DNA of 64,000 bases from PNNG01 sp964577055 (GCA_964577055.1 CAZNWC010000003.1:1-64000), one strand, 5' to 3'; shown: positions 49,772 through 60,236, numbered from the stretch's first letter. A program made the numbers and translations. The notes: generated by a model not told the origin, from the letters alone.

Positions 49772-50713
49772 TTATAAGGTGGCCAATTTGCGGCGTGTAT
49801 TTTCAAATTCTGTCCAAATTTCGGCTACGATTGCAGCGGCCGGCTGAAGTTGGTTGATGTATGCCGACACTTGGCCGATTTCAAGCTCTCCTTCTTCTAA
49901 ATCGCCTTCAAACATGCCCTTTTTCGCCCTGCCGCGTCCGAGCAACGCTTGTAGCTCCTCGGTAGGGGCGCCTGCTGCTTCGGCCTGCTGTACCTGCTGG
50001 TAAAATTGGTTCTTGATCAGCCGAACAGGGGTGAGCTGCTTAAGGGTAAGGGTGGTATCCCCTTCTTGAGCAGCAATCACCGCTTGTTTGAAATGATCGT
50101 GCGCTGAGGATTCATAACTGGCCACAAATCTGCTTCCGATCTGCACAGCTTCGGCACCGAGCGCAAAAGCCGCGCACATGGCCCGCCCGTTTCCGATACC
50201 ACCTGCCGCAATAAGAGGTAGGTCGATGGCATCGCGTACCATGGGTATGAGGCAAAGGGTAGTGGTTTCTTCACGGCCATTGTGTCCGCCCGCTTCAAAT
50301 CCTTCGGCCACCACCGCATCAACCCCGGCTTCTTGCGCCTTACGGGCAAATTTTACGTTCGATACCACATGCACCACGGTGATGCCATGGCTTTTGAAAA
50401 AGGAAGTGAATTTTCCAGGATTGCCGGCTGAAGTAAAGACAATCGGGACGCGGTATTTTACAATCAGCTCAAGGTGCTGCTCAATGGCCGGATAAAGCAA
50501 AGGTAGGTTCACCGCAAAGGGTTTGGTGGTTGCCTTTTGGCATTGAATCAAGTGTTTTTCGAGTACTTCGGGATACATTGAGCCTGCACCAATGATGCCC
50601 AATCCCCCAGCATTGCTAACTGCAGCGGCCAATTCCCAGCCGCTACACCAGATCATACCTGCCTGAATTATAGGCAAATCGATGTTAAAGAGCTTGGTTA
50701 TGCGATTATCCAT
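49772..50713 (-). CDS. Nitronate monooxygenase/FabK-like flavoprotein
   Basis: A 313-residue TIM-barrel FMN enzyme: N-terminal DLPIIQAGMIWCSGWELAAAVSNAGGLGIIG, a GGHNGREE block, IAAGGIGNGRAMCAAFALGA and VQIGSRF are the FMN and phosphate-binding segments of the nitronate monooxygenase/enoyl-ACP-reductase-II family. FabK-type enzymes usually have a different cation loop, so nitronate monooxygenase-like is the safer name. Convergent with the DUF4286 gene, separated by 7 bp. Confidence 0.88.
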   Translation of the reverse strand: MDNRITKLFNIDLPIIQAGMIWCSGWELAAAVSNAGGLGIIGAGSMYPEVLEKHLIQCQKATTKPFAVNLPLLYPAIEQHLELIVKYRVPIVFTSAGNPGKFTSFFKSHGITVVHVVSNVKFARKAQEAGVDAVVAEGFEAGGHNGREETTTLCLIPMVRDAIDLPLIAAGGIGNGRAMCAAFALGAEAVQIGSRFVASYESSAHDHFKQAVIAAQEGDTTLTLKQLTPVRLIKNQFYQQVQQAEAAGAPTEELQALLGRGRAKKGMFEGDLEEGELEIGQVSAYINQLQPAAAIVAEIWTEFENTRRKLATL

Positions 50714-50950
50714 GCCACAAGGTCAATGAAAATCTGTAAAAATCAATGTGGGCAAGTACTTGCATAAGCTCTTTTTTGTCGCTATGTTGCACCCCTGTTT
50801 GTTAAAAATTTGTGAAATTCCGGTAAATGTGTTCTCTGAATTGGATGCAGCCAATGTCAGGAATACGTCAAAAGGTCGACACACGTATTGACAAACGGGA
50901 AATTGGATTTAACTTAAATTTTCAAATAGACCTAAAGTAAATTTCAGACT

Positions 50951-53900
50951 ATGCAGAGAAAGTTCTACCTGAGTTTATTCCTGCTGTTGCTGAGCACGTT
51001 AGCTGTCTTTGGTCAGGCTGGTACCGGTACCCTACAAGGTAAGGTAGTAGACGAACTGAAGCCAAAAGAGGGTATCCCCTTCGCAAACGTGGTCATCGAG
51101 CGGGATGGTGTGGTCAAAGGCGGTACTACCACCGACATCGATGGTAAGTATAAGTTTGGCGCCTTGCCCCCCGGAAAGTACGACCTGAAGGTTTCGTACG
51201 TAGGTTACAATCCAGCCGTGCTCAAAGGCGTGCTGGTGAGTGCCGACCGAAGCAATTTCGTTGACATCAAAATGAGCTCGGGTGTTGACCTGAGCGTAAT
51301 TGATGTTGTGGATTATGAGGTTCCCCTCATTTCCAAAGACGAAACTTCTACCGGTGGTACTGTAACCCGTGAAGAAATCGCGGCCCTACCCACGCGCGAC
51401 GTGAACTCCATTGCGGCTACCACCGGTGGTGTTTTCCAGCAAGATGAAGGCGGCGCCCTAAACATTCGCGGTTCACGTTCCGATGCAACTGAATACTTCA
51501 TCGACGGTATTCGTGTTCGCGGTTCAACCAACTTGCCGAATGCTGCCATCGAGCAAACAACCGTAATCACAGGTGGTATTCCCGCCCAGTACGGCGATGC
51601 TACTGGTGGTATCATCAACATCACCACACGCGGACCATCAGGTCAGTTCTTCGGCGGTGCTGAAGTATTGTCGTCGGCATTTGTGTTGGAGCCTTATGGT
51701 TACAACCTCTTTGCCTTGAACTTCTCAGGTCCATTGATGAAGCGTGGCGACAAGTCGATTTTGGGTTACTTCATTTCGGGTGAATTTGAAACCCAAAAAG
51801 ACCCGAATCCTTCGGCTGTTGGCGTATGGCAATTGAAAGACGATGTATATGACTTTGTAAGCCAAAACCCTTTCCGTCCATCCATTTTCGGTGCTGGTGT
51901 AAACCGTAACTCTGAATTTGTAAATGCCGACGATATGGAGCTGGTACGTGTGCGTCCGAATGCTAATCGTGACCGTTTTTCGATCGCAGGTAAAGTGGAC
52001 TTCCAACCGAACAACAACTTTAGCATTACCATTGGTGGTAACTACGATTACGTTGACGGACGTTCTTATGCCCGCTCGCTTTCTTTGTTCAGCCGCGACA
52101 ATATGGGCTTCTTCAACAACAACACCATCCGTGCTTACGGCCGTATCAAGCAGAACTTTGCGTCTGCCGAAGGCGAAAACAACAGTGGTGGCACCATCAA
52201 GAACGCCTATTATACCTTGCAGTTCGACTACACCAAATCGACCAGCTCACAAGATGGTGGTCCTGATCTCGCCCGCAACGCCTTTAACTATGGCCACGTA
52301 GGTACTTTCGATTACGATCTGGTGCCGATTTACAGTGAAGAAGATTACTTCGATGCACAATCAAACGTGCTGTACCGCATGAATGTATTGCAAGGTTTCT
52401 CTGAGCAGAACCTGCGCTTTACGCCCAGCGCGATTGATCCAAGTTTGTCGGTATGGGGAACCAGTTTCTTCAAAGTACTCAACACCACTGAATTCAACAG
52501 CATTTCTGATGTTCGTCAAAACGGTGGTTTGGCCAACGGTTTGCGTCCTGGTTCTGCTTATGGTATTTGGTTCGATCCAGGTCGTCAGTTTGGTGGCTTT
52601 AACTTCACCGACAACGACCAGTATCGCTTGACCGGATTCTTCTCTGCCGACATTGGTGGCCATGCCCTGAAGTTTGGTTTTGAATACGATCAGCGTGTTG
52701 ACCGTGGATACACCATGAACCCATTTGCTGGTGGCATTGGTTTGTGGGGCTTGGCCCGTGGTTTGGCCAATCGCCACTTGTCCGAATTGGATGTGAACAA
52801 TCCGATTGTGACCCGCGATGCCAACGGTTTCTTGACCGATTTGGACACTGTTCGCTTCAACCGTTTGTACAACGCTGGCAACCAGTCGTCTTTCGACCGC
52901 AATCTTCGTCGTTCATTGGGATATGCTGACAATGACCTGCGCTTTATCAACATCGACGCCATGAATCCTGCCGACTTGCAGTTGAGCTTCTTCTCGGCCG
53001 AAGAATTGTTGAACGAGGGTAACTCTTATGTAAGCTACTTTGGATATGACCACTTGGGCAACAAACTGGGCAGCAACCCAGGTGCGCTCGACTTCTTCAC
53101 TGACCGTGAGAACCGTCCGGTTCCTGCATTCCAGCCCATTTACATGGCCGGCTTCATTGAAGATAAGTTCTCTTTCGACGACTTGGTTTTCCGTGTAGGT
53201 GTGCGTGTTGACCGTTTTGATGCCAACCAACCGGTATTGAGAGACCGCTTCCTTTTGTATTCGGCCCGTACGGTTGCAGAAGTTGATGGTGCTTTGAATA
53301 CTGCAAATGGTGGTATCCACCCCAGTGTAGTACCAACCGATGCGGTGGTTTACGTAAACGACATCACCCAGCCTAACCCCGTGATTTTGGGTTACCGTTC
53401 AGGTGTTCAGTGGTTTACTGCCAATGGAACTGAAATTCGTAACGCTTCTGGTATCGCAGCTGCTTCGGCAACTGGTGCTGTAACGCCATTCCTGGTAGAT
53501 CCTACCCAGAACGAAGTACGTGCCGATGCCTTCACCGACTATACCCCGCAAATCAACATCATGCCACGTGTGGCCTTCTCATTCCCTATTTCGGATGAGG
53601 CCCAGTTCTTTGCGCACTATGACGTATTGACACAGCGTCCGAGCGGCTTCCTCCGCTTCGATCCTCGTCAGTTCTACTTCCTGCAGCAAGTGGGTGGTAC
53701 CTTGAACAATCCTGATTTGAAGCCTGAGCGTACCATCGACTATCAGTTGGGCTTTAAGCAGCGTTTGAACAAGACCTCGGCTTTGACCATCAGTGCCTTC
53801 TACCGTGAATTGCGCAACATGATTCAGATCATCAACGTGCCATTTGCGTATCCGCTCGATTACCGTACCTATGGTAACATCGACTTCGGTACTGTAAAAG

Positions 53901-54625
53901 GTTTGACCTTGGCTTACGACCTCCGTCGTACAGGTAATGTGCGTATCAACGCCAGCTATACTTTGCAGTTTGCTGATGGTACTGGTTCTGCTCCTCAGCA
54001 GGCAGCCCAAATCATCCAGGCTGGTATCGACAACTTGCGTACCCCAATTCCATTGGACTTCGACGCACGTCACCGCTTGGTAGGTACTTTGGACTTCCGC
54101 TTTGGTGAAGGCAAAAACTACAATGGTCCTCGCATCAATGGTTTTGGCTTCATGGAAGGCATTGGATTCAACCTCGTAGCCAACGCGATTTCTGGAACAC
54201 CGTTCTCACGTCAAACTGTACCAACACCCGATGGTGCTGTGGTAGGGGGTTTGCAAGGCCGTACTACCTTGAAAGGTGGTATCAACGGTTCACGTTTGCC
54301 TTGGCAGTTCCGAATGAACTTGCGTGTTGACAAGGACGTAACTGTGAAGTTGGGCAAAGACAAAAACGACAAGCCACGTGAAGCAACCGTGAACGTGTAT
54401 GTACAGATCCTCAACCTCTTCGACGCCCGTAACGTGATCAATGTGTATCAATTTACAGGTGATCCAAGCGATGATGGTTATCTCACCAGCGACCTGGGTC
54501 GTCAGCAGTTGCAAAGTGTACTCGATCAGCAGGCTTTCTTCGATCTGTACACTGCTTCGATGATGAACCCTGGCAACTTTAGTTTGCCCAGAAGAACACG
54601 TTTGGGTATCAGATTCAATTTCTAA
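50951..54625 (+). CDS. TonB-dependent receptor, large, T9SS-associated module
   Basis: A 1,224-residue outer-membrane protein: signal peptide (about 1-22), CarboxypepD_reg domain (about 25-105), TonB plug (about 135-240, with TRDVNSIAATTGGVFQQDEGG and RGSRSDATEYFIDGIRVRG) and a long barrel ending RTRLGIRFNF with terminal Phe. No SusD follows; the next genes are a very large exported protein and a PorV-like barrel, spaced 9 and 19 bp apart. Codons GGT and CGT dominate here more than in the flanking genes, suggesting high expression. The cargo is unknown. Confidence 0.93.
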   Translation: MQRKFYLSLFLLLLSTLAVFGQAGTGTLQGKVVDELKPKEGIPFANVVIERDGVVKGGTTTDIDGKYKFGALPPGKYDLKVSYVGYNPAVLKGVLVSADRSNFVDIKMSSGVDLSVIDVVDYEVPLISKDETSTGGTVTREEIAALPTRDVNSIAATTGGVFQQDEGGALNIRGSRSDATEYFIDGIRVRGSTNLPNAAIEQTTVITGGIPAQYGDATGGIINITTRGPSGQFFGGAEVLSSAFVLEPYGYNLFALNFSGPLMKRGDKSILGYFISGEFETQKDPNPSAVGVWQLKDDVYDFVSQNPFRPSIFGAGVNRNSEFVNADDMELVRVRPNANRDRFSIAGKVDFQPNNNFSITIGGNYDYVDGRSYARSLSLFSRDNMGFFNNNTIRAYGRIKQNFASAEGENNSGGTIKNAYYTLQFDYTKSTSSQDGGPDLARNAFNYGHVGTFDYDLVPIYSEEDYFDAQSNVLYRMNVLQGFSEQNLRFTPSAIDPSLSVWGTSFFKVLNTTEFNSISDVRQNGGLANGLRPGSAYGIWFDPGRQFGGFNFTDNDQYRLTGFFSADIGGHALKFGFEYDQRVDRGYTMNPFAGGIGLWGLARGLANRHLSELDVNNPIVTRDANGFLTDLDTVRFNRLYNAGNQSSFDRNLRRSLGYADNDLRFINIDAMNPADLQLSFFSAEELLNEGNSYVSYFGYDHLGNKLGSNPGALDFFTDRENRPVPAFQPIYMAGFIEDKFSFDDLVFRVGVRVDRFDANQPVLRDRFLLYSARTVAEVDGALNTANGGIHPSVVPTDAVVYVNDITQPNPVILGYRSGVQWFTANGTEIRNASGIAAASATGAVTPFLVDPTQNEVRADAFTDYTPQINIMPRVAFSFPISDEAQFFAHYDVLTQRPSGFLRFDPRQFYFLQQVGGTLNNPDLKPERTIDYQLGFKQRLNKTSALTISAFYRELRNMIQIINVPFAYPLDYRTYGNIDFGTVKGLTLAYDLRRTGNVRINASYTLQFADGTGSAPQQAAQIIQAGIDNLRTPIPLDFDARHRLVGTLDFRFGEGKNYNGPRINGFGFMEGIGFNLVANAISGTPFSRQTVPTPDGAVVGGLQGRTTLKGGINGSRLPWQFRMNLRVDKDVTVKLGKDKNDKPREATVNVYVQILNLFDARNVINVYQFTGDPSDDGYLTSDLGRQQLQSVLDQQAFFDLYTASMMNPGNFSLPRRTRLGIRFNF

Positions 54626-54634
54626 GAGACAAAA

Positions 54635-57600
54635 ATGAAAGGGATGATAATGAATCGTAAAATTTGGACCTTGGTGATGGCTATCACCATGGGAGGAATT
54701 TTGGGAGCAGAGGCGCGCGAAGACCTGTCGGTGCAGCCCCGCACCCAGCAGAACAATCGCCAGTTCGTAGCCCGTGTGGCGTCGAACTGCACGCCTCCCA
54801 GCGCCAGGATTAACCTCGACATCAACAATGTGCGTGCCATGATTTTGCGTGGTAACGACATGTGGTGGGACCAAGGAGGTAGCGGCAATGCGCGCTATGA
54901 AATACCTAAGCTGGATGACCCAACTTTGCCCAAAAAACACGCTTTGTTTGCGGGTTCTATTTGGGTGGGTGGTATTGATGCCGTAGGTACCTTAAAGGTT
55001 GCCGCTCAAACTTACCGTCAAACAAGCACTTTGGGTGTAGGATGGTGGGCTGGTCCGCTCACGCTTGACTCAGCAACCATTACACGTGACGAGTGTCGTC
55101 GTTGGGATACCCACTGGAAGGTGGAGCGCCGTCAAATTCAGGAGCACATTGCAGCGATTGCAGCGGGTGATGCTTCTTATGTAATTCCAGACGGTATTCG
55201 CAATTGGCCTTGGCAGGGTGATGTTACCCTTGGTCAAGATCCGAACATGGCACCATTTGTAGACGTGGATGCTGATGGCGTTTACAACCCTGGCAATGGT
55301 GATTATCCGGATATTTTTGGTGACCAGTCTATCTGGTTCCAAACCAACGACAAGGGCAATACGCCTGGTTCAGGTGCCACACCCATTGGTATGGAAATCC
55401 AGACCCAAGCCTTTGCTTACCAGTCGAACGACGAGTTGAACAATATGACGTTCTATACGAACAAGATTATCAACCGCTCGACCATTCGTTTGGACTCGTG
55501 CTTTATGGCACAGTGGGTTGACCCCGATCTTGGTAACTATACCGACGACTTCGTTGGTTGTGATGTTCCCCGTGGTTTGGGTATTGCCTACAATGGTGAC
55601 GACGACGATGAAGGTATTCAAGGTTATGGCGTAAACCCTCCTTCGGTAGGTGTTGACTTCTTTGAAGGTCCTTTCTCTGATCCGAACGATGGTATTGACA
55701 ACGACCGTGATGGTCAGGTGGACGAAATTGCAGCTTCTGGTTGCGATCCTACCCCACGTACTGAACGTATCATCATGGCGAAGTTCCTTTATTTCAATAA
55801 CGATGGTTCGCCCATAGGTAACCCAACTACTGCCGAGCATGCTTACAACTACATGATTGGTCGTTGGAAAGACAATACGCAAATGGTATTTGGTGGTAAT
55901 GGCTATCCCAACTCTGCTGGTGCCACTACTTTGCCTGCAACCATCATGTTCCCCGGTGCATCCGACAACCAGTTTGGTTGGGGCTTGGGTGGTTCTACTT
56001 CGAACCCCATTGCACCACCTTTCGATTGGAGTGAATTCAATCCTGGTCCTGGTGCTCAGCCTAACGTGCCTGCCGACCGTCGATTCGTGCAATCTGCTGG
56101 TCCTTTCACCTTGTTACCCGGTGCTGTAAACTACATCACCATTGGTGTAGTATGGGCGCGTGCTTCATCAGGTGGTGCTCGTGGTTCACTGAACCTCTTG
56201 CTGCGTGCCGACTCAAAAGCACAAGCTTTGTTCGACAACTGCTTTAAGACCATCGATGGTCCTGATGCGCCAGATGTGAGCATCACGGAATTGGATCAAG
56301 AGTTGATTTTGTCGTTCAGCTACAAGCCAACCAGCAACAACTACCGTTTGGGCTATCGAGAAGAAGATCCGGTGATCAAGTCGTTGAATGATGACTTGCC
56401 TCCAGGAACCAATTTGTTTGATCCTTACTACCGTTTTGAAGGATTCAAAGTGTACCAGTTGTCTGCTTCGAATGTATCTACAGGTGAATTGGACGATCCC
56501 AACCGTGCACGTTTGCTCTATCAGGGCGACATCAAAAACAATGTTGACCGCATTATCAACTGGGATTTTGATTTGGATCTTGAGCAATCGGTACCTTCAT
56601 TGGCTGTTGACGGTGCTAACGATGGTGTACAAATGAGTTTGCGTATCACCCGTGACCTCTTCGCAGAAGGAAGTGACCGTTTGACCAACTTCAAGCGTTA
56701 CTATTACCTGGTATTGGCTTATGGTTACAACAACTATGCAACTTTTGACCCTGCTTCTGATACAGGTCAGCAGCGTCCTTACCTTGCTGGTCGTAACAAT
56801 GTGCAGGTGTATACTGGTATTCCGCACAAGTGGGAGCCTACCTTCAACGGCTTGATTTTGAATTCTTCTTATGGTGATGGTCCCGTGATCACACAATTAG
56901 AAGGCCGTGGTAATGGTGGCAACTTCCTTGAGCTTTCGGAAGCAACTGTGGCTGAGATTTTGGCCAATGGTCAGAGCAATCGTCCTACCTATGTAGGGGG
57001 TGCTGGTCCGGTTGACATCAAAGTAATTGATCCTACGCTTGTGCCTCGTGCCAAAATGACTTTGGCTATGTACCGTGGCAATCCTGGTGCTGGTAATTTG
57101 TCGGTGAACAACGATGGACGTTGGTACATTGTATACAACAGCGATACCATTTTCTCTGATACGACTGTTGCAGTAGGTTCTGAGCAAATTTTGGGTTACT
57201 ACGAAAACAATGTGATTTTCAGAAGCCTCGGTTTGAGTGCAACCATTCAAAATGCCCGTTCTCCGGGCGAGGAGCCTGAAACCGGCAATGGTATTATTGG
57301 CAGCACCTCCTTCTATGAAGATCGTTCGAACGAATGGTTGACCTTTATTCCGGATGATGAGCGTTTGGAAGTATTCGACTGGGTGAAGGCAGGTCCTCCC
57401 GGTGGTGATCCTTTGATTGCCAGTGGTGACCCACAGCGTTTCTTCGAGAACATTGTGCCCGGTGAATTACCAAATACCAATATCCAAGGGGGAACGTGGA
57501 CAGCGATGCGATATGCTGCGCCTACACCTTTCCATCCTGGTGTGTTTAACTCTCAGGGTGACAACCAACCACTGAACATTCCTTTCCGTGAAGCTTCGCG

Positions 57601-58618
57601 CCTGGATAGCTTGCGTAGTGTAGATGTGGTATTTACCGCTGACAAGAGCAAGTGGACCAAAGTGGTGGTATTAGAGATGTGTGAAACACCTGCGCAAGCA
57701 CAGGGTGGTCGCCGTCGTAACCATTTGCGTGCTGCTCCTTCTGTTGATAAAAACGGCAATGTTGATCCGAACGAACCCCGTGAAGGTTTTGGCTGGTTCC
57801 CTGGTTATGCCATCAATGTGGAAACTGGTCAGCGCTTGAACATGGCCTTTGGTGAAGACAGTCGAGCCTCTATTTCAAATGGTGGTGACATGATTTGGAA
57901 TCCGAGCGATAGCATTTTTGGTGATCAGTTGGCTGGTCAGCCACAAATCATCATGGGTGGTAAGCACTTTGTATATGTGATGGCATCACCTTATGATGAA
58001 GGTGAGCGTCCTTACCGCATTCTCACCCGTACACTGGGTGGTGGTACGCCTAACCCAACTAATTTGCCGGTGAACGTTATCCGCGATTTCTATCGTGAAA
58101 TCATGTGGACCACGGTGCCTTTGCGTCGTACAGGTCGTCAATTGCTGGCGAACGACTACAATGTGAAGATCCGCGTGAACAATCCTTATCGCAACTTTGC
58201 TTTGCCAGGTGTTACTGTAACCAATACGGGTAATCCATTGTATGAAATTGATGCTACAGGTTTGGCGCCAACCAAGAATGATTTGGCGACTGCTCAAAGT
58301 GCACTCGATTTGATTCGTGTGGTTCCGAATCCTTACTACGCCGCATCGCGCTATGAAACCAGCCAGATCGACAACCGTGTGAAGATCACAAACTTGCCAC
58401 AGCGTTGCGAAATCAGGATTTACACCACTGGTGGTACCCTGATCCGTACGTTGCGCAAGGATGATCCTACCACATTTGTAGATTGGGATTTGTTGAACCA
58501 GGAGCGTATTCCTATTGCCAGTGGAGCTTATATCATCCATGTGAACGCACCCGGTATTGGTGAAAAAGTAGTGAAGTGGTTCGGTGTAACCCGTCCGATT
58601 GACCTCGATACCTTCTAA
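54635..58618 (+). CDS. Large exported protein with T9SS-like C-terminal domain
   Basis: A 1,327-residue protein with a signal peptide (about 1-27, ending GAEA). Acidic loops DVDADGVYNPGNGDYPD (near 209) and GIDNDRDGQVDE (near 352) look like calcium sites. The C-terminal roughly 100 residues (from VVPNPYYAASRYE, near 1228) form a beta-sandwich pattern, IKITNLPQRCEIRIYTTGG, LIRTLRKDD, ASGAYIIHV, GEKVVKWFGV, like the sorting/FlgD-type domain of type IX secretion cargo. It is likely a surface-attached or secreted structural protein. It lies between the TonB receptor and a PorV-family protein. Function unknown. Confidence 0.85.
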   Translation: MKGMIMNRKIWTLVMAITMGGILGAEAREDLSVQPRTQQNNRQFVARVASNCTPPSARINLDINNVRAMILRGNDMWWDQGGSGNARYEIPKLDDPTLPKKHALFAGSIWVGGIDAVGTLKVAAQTYRQTSTLGVGWWAGPLTLDSATITRDECRRWDTHWKVERRQIQEHIAAIAAGDASYVIPDGIRNWPWQGDVTLGQDPNMAPFVDVDADGVYNPGNGDYPDIFGDQSIWFQTNDKGNTPGSGATPIGMEIQTQAFAYQSNDELNNMTFYTNKIINRSTIRLDSCFMAQWVDPDLGNYTDDFVGCDVPRGLGIAYNGDDDDEGIQGYGVNPPSVGVDFFEGPFSDPNDGIDNDRDGQVDEIAASGCDPTPRTERIIMAKFLYFNNDGSPIGNPTTAEHAYNYMIGRWKDNTQMVFGGNGYPNSAGATTLPATIMFPGASDNQFGWGLGGSTSNPIAPPFDWSEFNPGPGAQPNVPADRRFVQSAGPFTLLPGAVNYITIGVVWARASSGGARGSLNLLLRADSKAQALFDNCFKTIDGPDAPDVSITELDQELILSFSYKPTSNNYRLGYREEDPVIKSLNDDLPPGTNLFDPYYRFEGFKVYQLSASNVSTGELDDPNRARLLYQGDIKNNVDRIINWDFDLDLEQSVPSLAVDGANDGVQMSLRITRDLFAEGSDRLTNFKRYYYLVLAYGYNNYATFDPASDTGQQRPYLAGRNNVQVYTGIPHKWEPTFNGLILNSSYGDGPVITQLEGRGNGGNFLELSEATVAEILANGQSNRPTYVGGAGPVDIKVIDPTLVPRAKMTLAMYRGNPGAGNLSVNNDGRWYIVYNSDTIFSDTTVAVGSEQILGYYENNVIFRSLGLSATIQNARSPGEEPETGNGIIGSTSFYEDRSNEWLTFIPDDERLEVFDWVKAGPPGGDPLIASGDPQRFFENIVPGELPNTNIQGGTWTAMRYAAPTPFHPGVFNSQGDNQPLNIPFREASRLDSLRSVDVVFTADKSKWTKVVVLEMCETPAQAQGGRRRNHLRAAPSVDKNGNVDPNEPREGFGWFPGYAINVETGQRLNMAFGEDSRASISNGGDMIWNPSDSIFGDQLAGQPQIIMGGKHFVYVMASPYDEGERPYRILTRTLGGGTPNPTNLPVNVIRDFYREIMWTTVPLRRTGRQLLANDYNVKIRVNNPYRNFALPGVTVTNTGNPLYEIDATGLAPTKNDLATAQSALDLIRVVPNPYYAASRYETSQIDNRVKITNLPQRCEIRIYTTGGTLIRTLRKDDPTTFVDWDLLNQERIPIASGAYIIHVNAPGIGEKVVKWFGVTRPIDLDTF

Positions 58619-58637
58619 TTTTTTAACGAGAAAGAGC

Positions 58638-59690
58638 ATGAAATTAGATATGATAAAGAAAAGCAGCCTGATGATTGTAGCACTGGCAACCGTTGTTGCC
58701 AGTGCCTACGCAGGCAATCCTGATCGTCGTGGTCAGGCCGGTGCACAGGAGTTATTGGTAGTTCCATGGGCCCGCAGTGCCGGCTGGATCGGTGTAAATA
58801 CTTCTACCGTTCGCGGTATTGAAGCCGAGCGCATGAATGTAGCCGGATTGGCTTTCACCAAACGTACGGAGTTGAATTTCTCTCGTACTACCTGGTTGAG
58901 TGGCACCGACATTTACATGAATGCTTTTGGTTTAGCGACCAAAATCAATGAGTCGAGCTCGCTTGGTTTTTCGGTAATGTCGATTGACATGGGTTCGGTG
59001 GAAATCACTACCACAGAAAATCCCGATGGTGGATTGGGTACTTATAAGCCCTCCTTTGCAAACATCGGTATTTCGTATGCCAAGTCGTTTTCTGACCGCA
59101 TTCACGGTGGTGCTACTGTACGTATCATCAGCCAGAGTATTTCTGACGTAAGTGCACAAGGTGTAGCTTTCGACGCAGGTATTCAGTATGTAACGGGTCC
59201 GAAAGATGCCATCAAATTTGGTATTGCCTTGCGCAACGTAGGTACACCTATGCAATTTGGTGGCGACGGTTTGTCGGCTCGTGGTACCATGCAGGGCAGC
59301 ACAGTTGCCCTCACCCTCAACCAGCGTTCGGCACAATTTGAATTGCCTTCGTTGATGAACATTGGTGCTTCATATGACTTGTACCCAATGGGTGTTGACG
59401 ATTACAAATTGACCCTTGCTGGTAACTTCACTTCGAATTCATTTACCAACGACCAGTATGGTTTAGGCGCAGAATTTAGCTGGAAGAATATGTTCGCCGC
59501 TCGTGCAGGTTATCAGTTTGAAGATGGTTTTAGCACTGAAGCCAGCCGTCAGAATGTATATACCGGTTTAAACTTCGGTTTTTCGGTAGATGCACCTGTT
59601 GGCAAGAGCATCTTTGGTTTTGACTATGCTTATCGTGGAACAAATCCTTTTGGAGGAACCCATTTGATTGGTATTCGCTACAACCTTTGA
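58638..59690 (+). CDS. PorV/PorQ-family outer-membrane barrel
   Basis: A 350-residue FadL-like beta-barrel with a signal peptide (start MKLDMIKKSS; an ATG 13 codons earlier overlaps the previous gene and lacks signal character). AGAQELLVVPWARSAGWIG and VRGIEAERMNVAGLAF correspond to the PorV/PorQ opening, in which a NPAGLA-like turn is typical. PorV carries T9SS cargo to the attachment complex. A dedicated copy next to a 1,327-residue cargo and a TonB receptor suggests a cargo-specific shuttle. It ends before a strong hairpin. Confidence 0.88.
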   Translation: MKLDMIKKSSLMIVALATVVASAYAGNPDRRGQAGAQELLVVPWARSAGWIGVNTSTVRGIEAERMNVAGLAFTKRTELNFSRTTWLSGTDIYMNAFGLATKINESSSLGFSVMSIDMGSVEITTTENPDGGLGTYKPSFANIGISYAKSFSDRIHGGATVRIISQSISDVSAQGVAFDAGIQYVTGPKDAIKFGIALRNVGTPMQFGGDGLSARGTMQGSTVALTLNQRSAQFELPSLMNIGASYDLYPMGVDDYKLTLAGNFTSNSFTNDQYGLGAEFSWKNMFAARAGYQFEDGFSTEASRQNVYTGLNFGFSVDAPVGKSIFGFDYAYRGTNPFGGTHLIGIRYNL

Positions 59691-59698
59691 TTTTTTTG

Positions 59699-59706
59699 TA
59701 ACTTTG
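59699..59706 (+). promoter_or_regulatory. greA promoter element TAACTTTG
   Basis: TAnnTTTG match; the predicted transcription start falls inside the hairpin that follows, so the hairpin would form the greA leader. Confidence 0.5.
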
Positions 59707-59710
59707 TAAG

Positions 59711-59748
59711 GAAACGCTCCCCCTTCGGGTGGGGCGTTTCTGTTTTTT
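59711..59748 (+). terminator. Terminator after the PorV-like gene, or greA leader hairpin
   Basis: GAAACGC-tcccc-cttcggg-tgggg-GCGTTTC forms a long stem with a TTCG-type loop, followed by TTTTTT. It ends the three-gene module. Because the greA promoter element lies just before it, it may also act in the greA leader. Confidence 0.8.
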
Positions 59749-59761
59749 AAAAAAGTAGCTT

Positions 59762-60235
59762 ATGAGTCAGGTATCTTATTTTACGAAAGAAGGATTAGAG
59801 AAGTTAAAGGAAGAATTGGCCGATTTAAAGGGTCGTGGTCGTGCTGAAATGGCACGTGCTATTCAGGAGGCGCGTGAAAAGGGAGATCTTTCTGAGAATG
59901 CGGAGTATGATGCTGCCAAAGAAGCGCAGGGCTTGCTGGAGTTGAACATTGTGAAACTTGAGCAGGTATTGGCCAGTGCACGGGTGATGGACGAAAGTCA
60001 GATCGACTTGTCGAAAGTTCAGCCGTTGACCAAGGTGAAAATCAAAAATCTGGCAAACGGTGCGGTCATGACCTACACCTTGGTTTCGGAGAAGGAAGCT
60101 GATTTGAAGGCGGGAAAAATTTCGGTGGGTTCACCCATTGGCAGCGGACTGATTGGCCGTAAGGTTGGTGATGTTGCCGAAATTCAGGTGCCGTCGGGTG
60201 TGATGAAATTCGAAATTGTAGAAATCAGCTTGTAA
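59762..60235 (+). CDS. greA: Transcription elongation factor GreA
   Basis: Rescues backtracked RNA polymerase by stimulating transcript cleavage. The 157-residue protein has the N-terminal coiled coil with the acidic tip GDLSENAEYDAAKEAQ and a C-terminal FKBP-like domain (SPIGSGLIGRKVGDVAEIQVPSG). It is one base from the HIT gene, so both are in one transcript. Confidence 0.96.
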   Translation: MSQVSYFTKEGLEKLKEELADLKGRGRAEMARAIQEAREKGDLSENAEYDAAKEAQGLLELNIVKLEQVLASARVMDESQIDLSKVQPLTKVKIKNLANGAVMTYTLVSEKEADLKAGKISVGSPIGSGLIGRKVGDVAEIQVPSGVMKFEIVEISL

Positions 60236-60236
60236 C

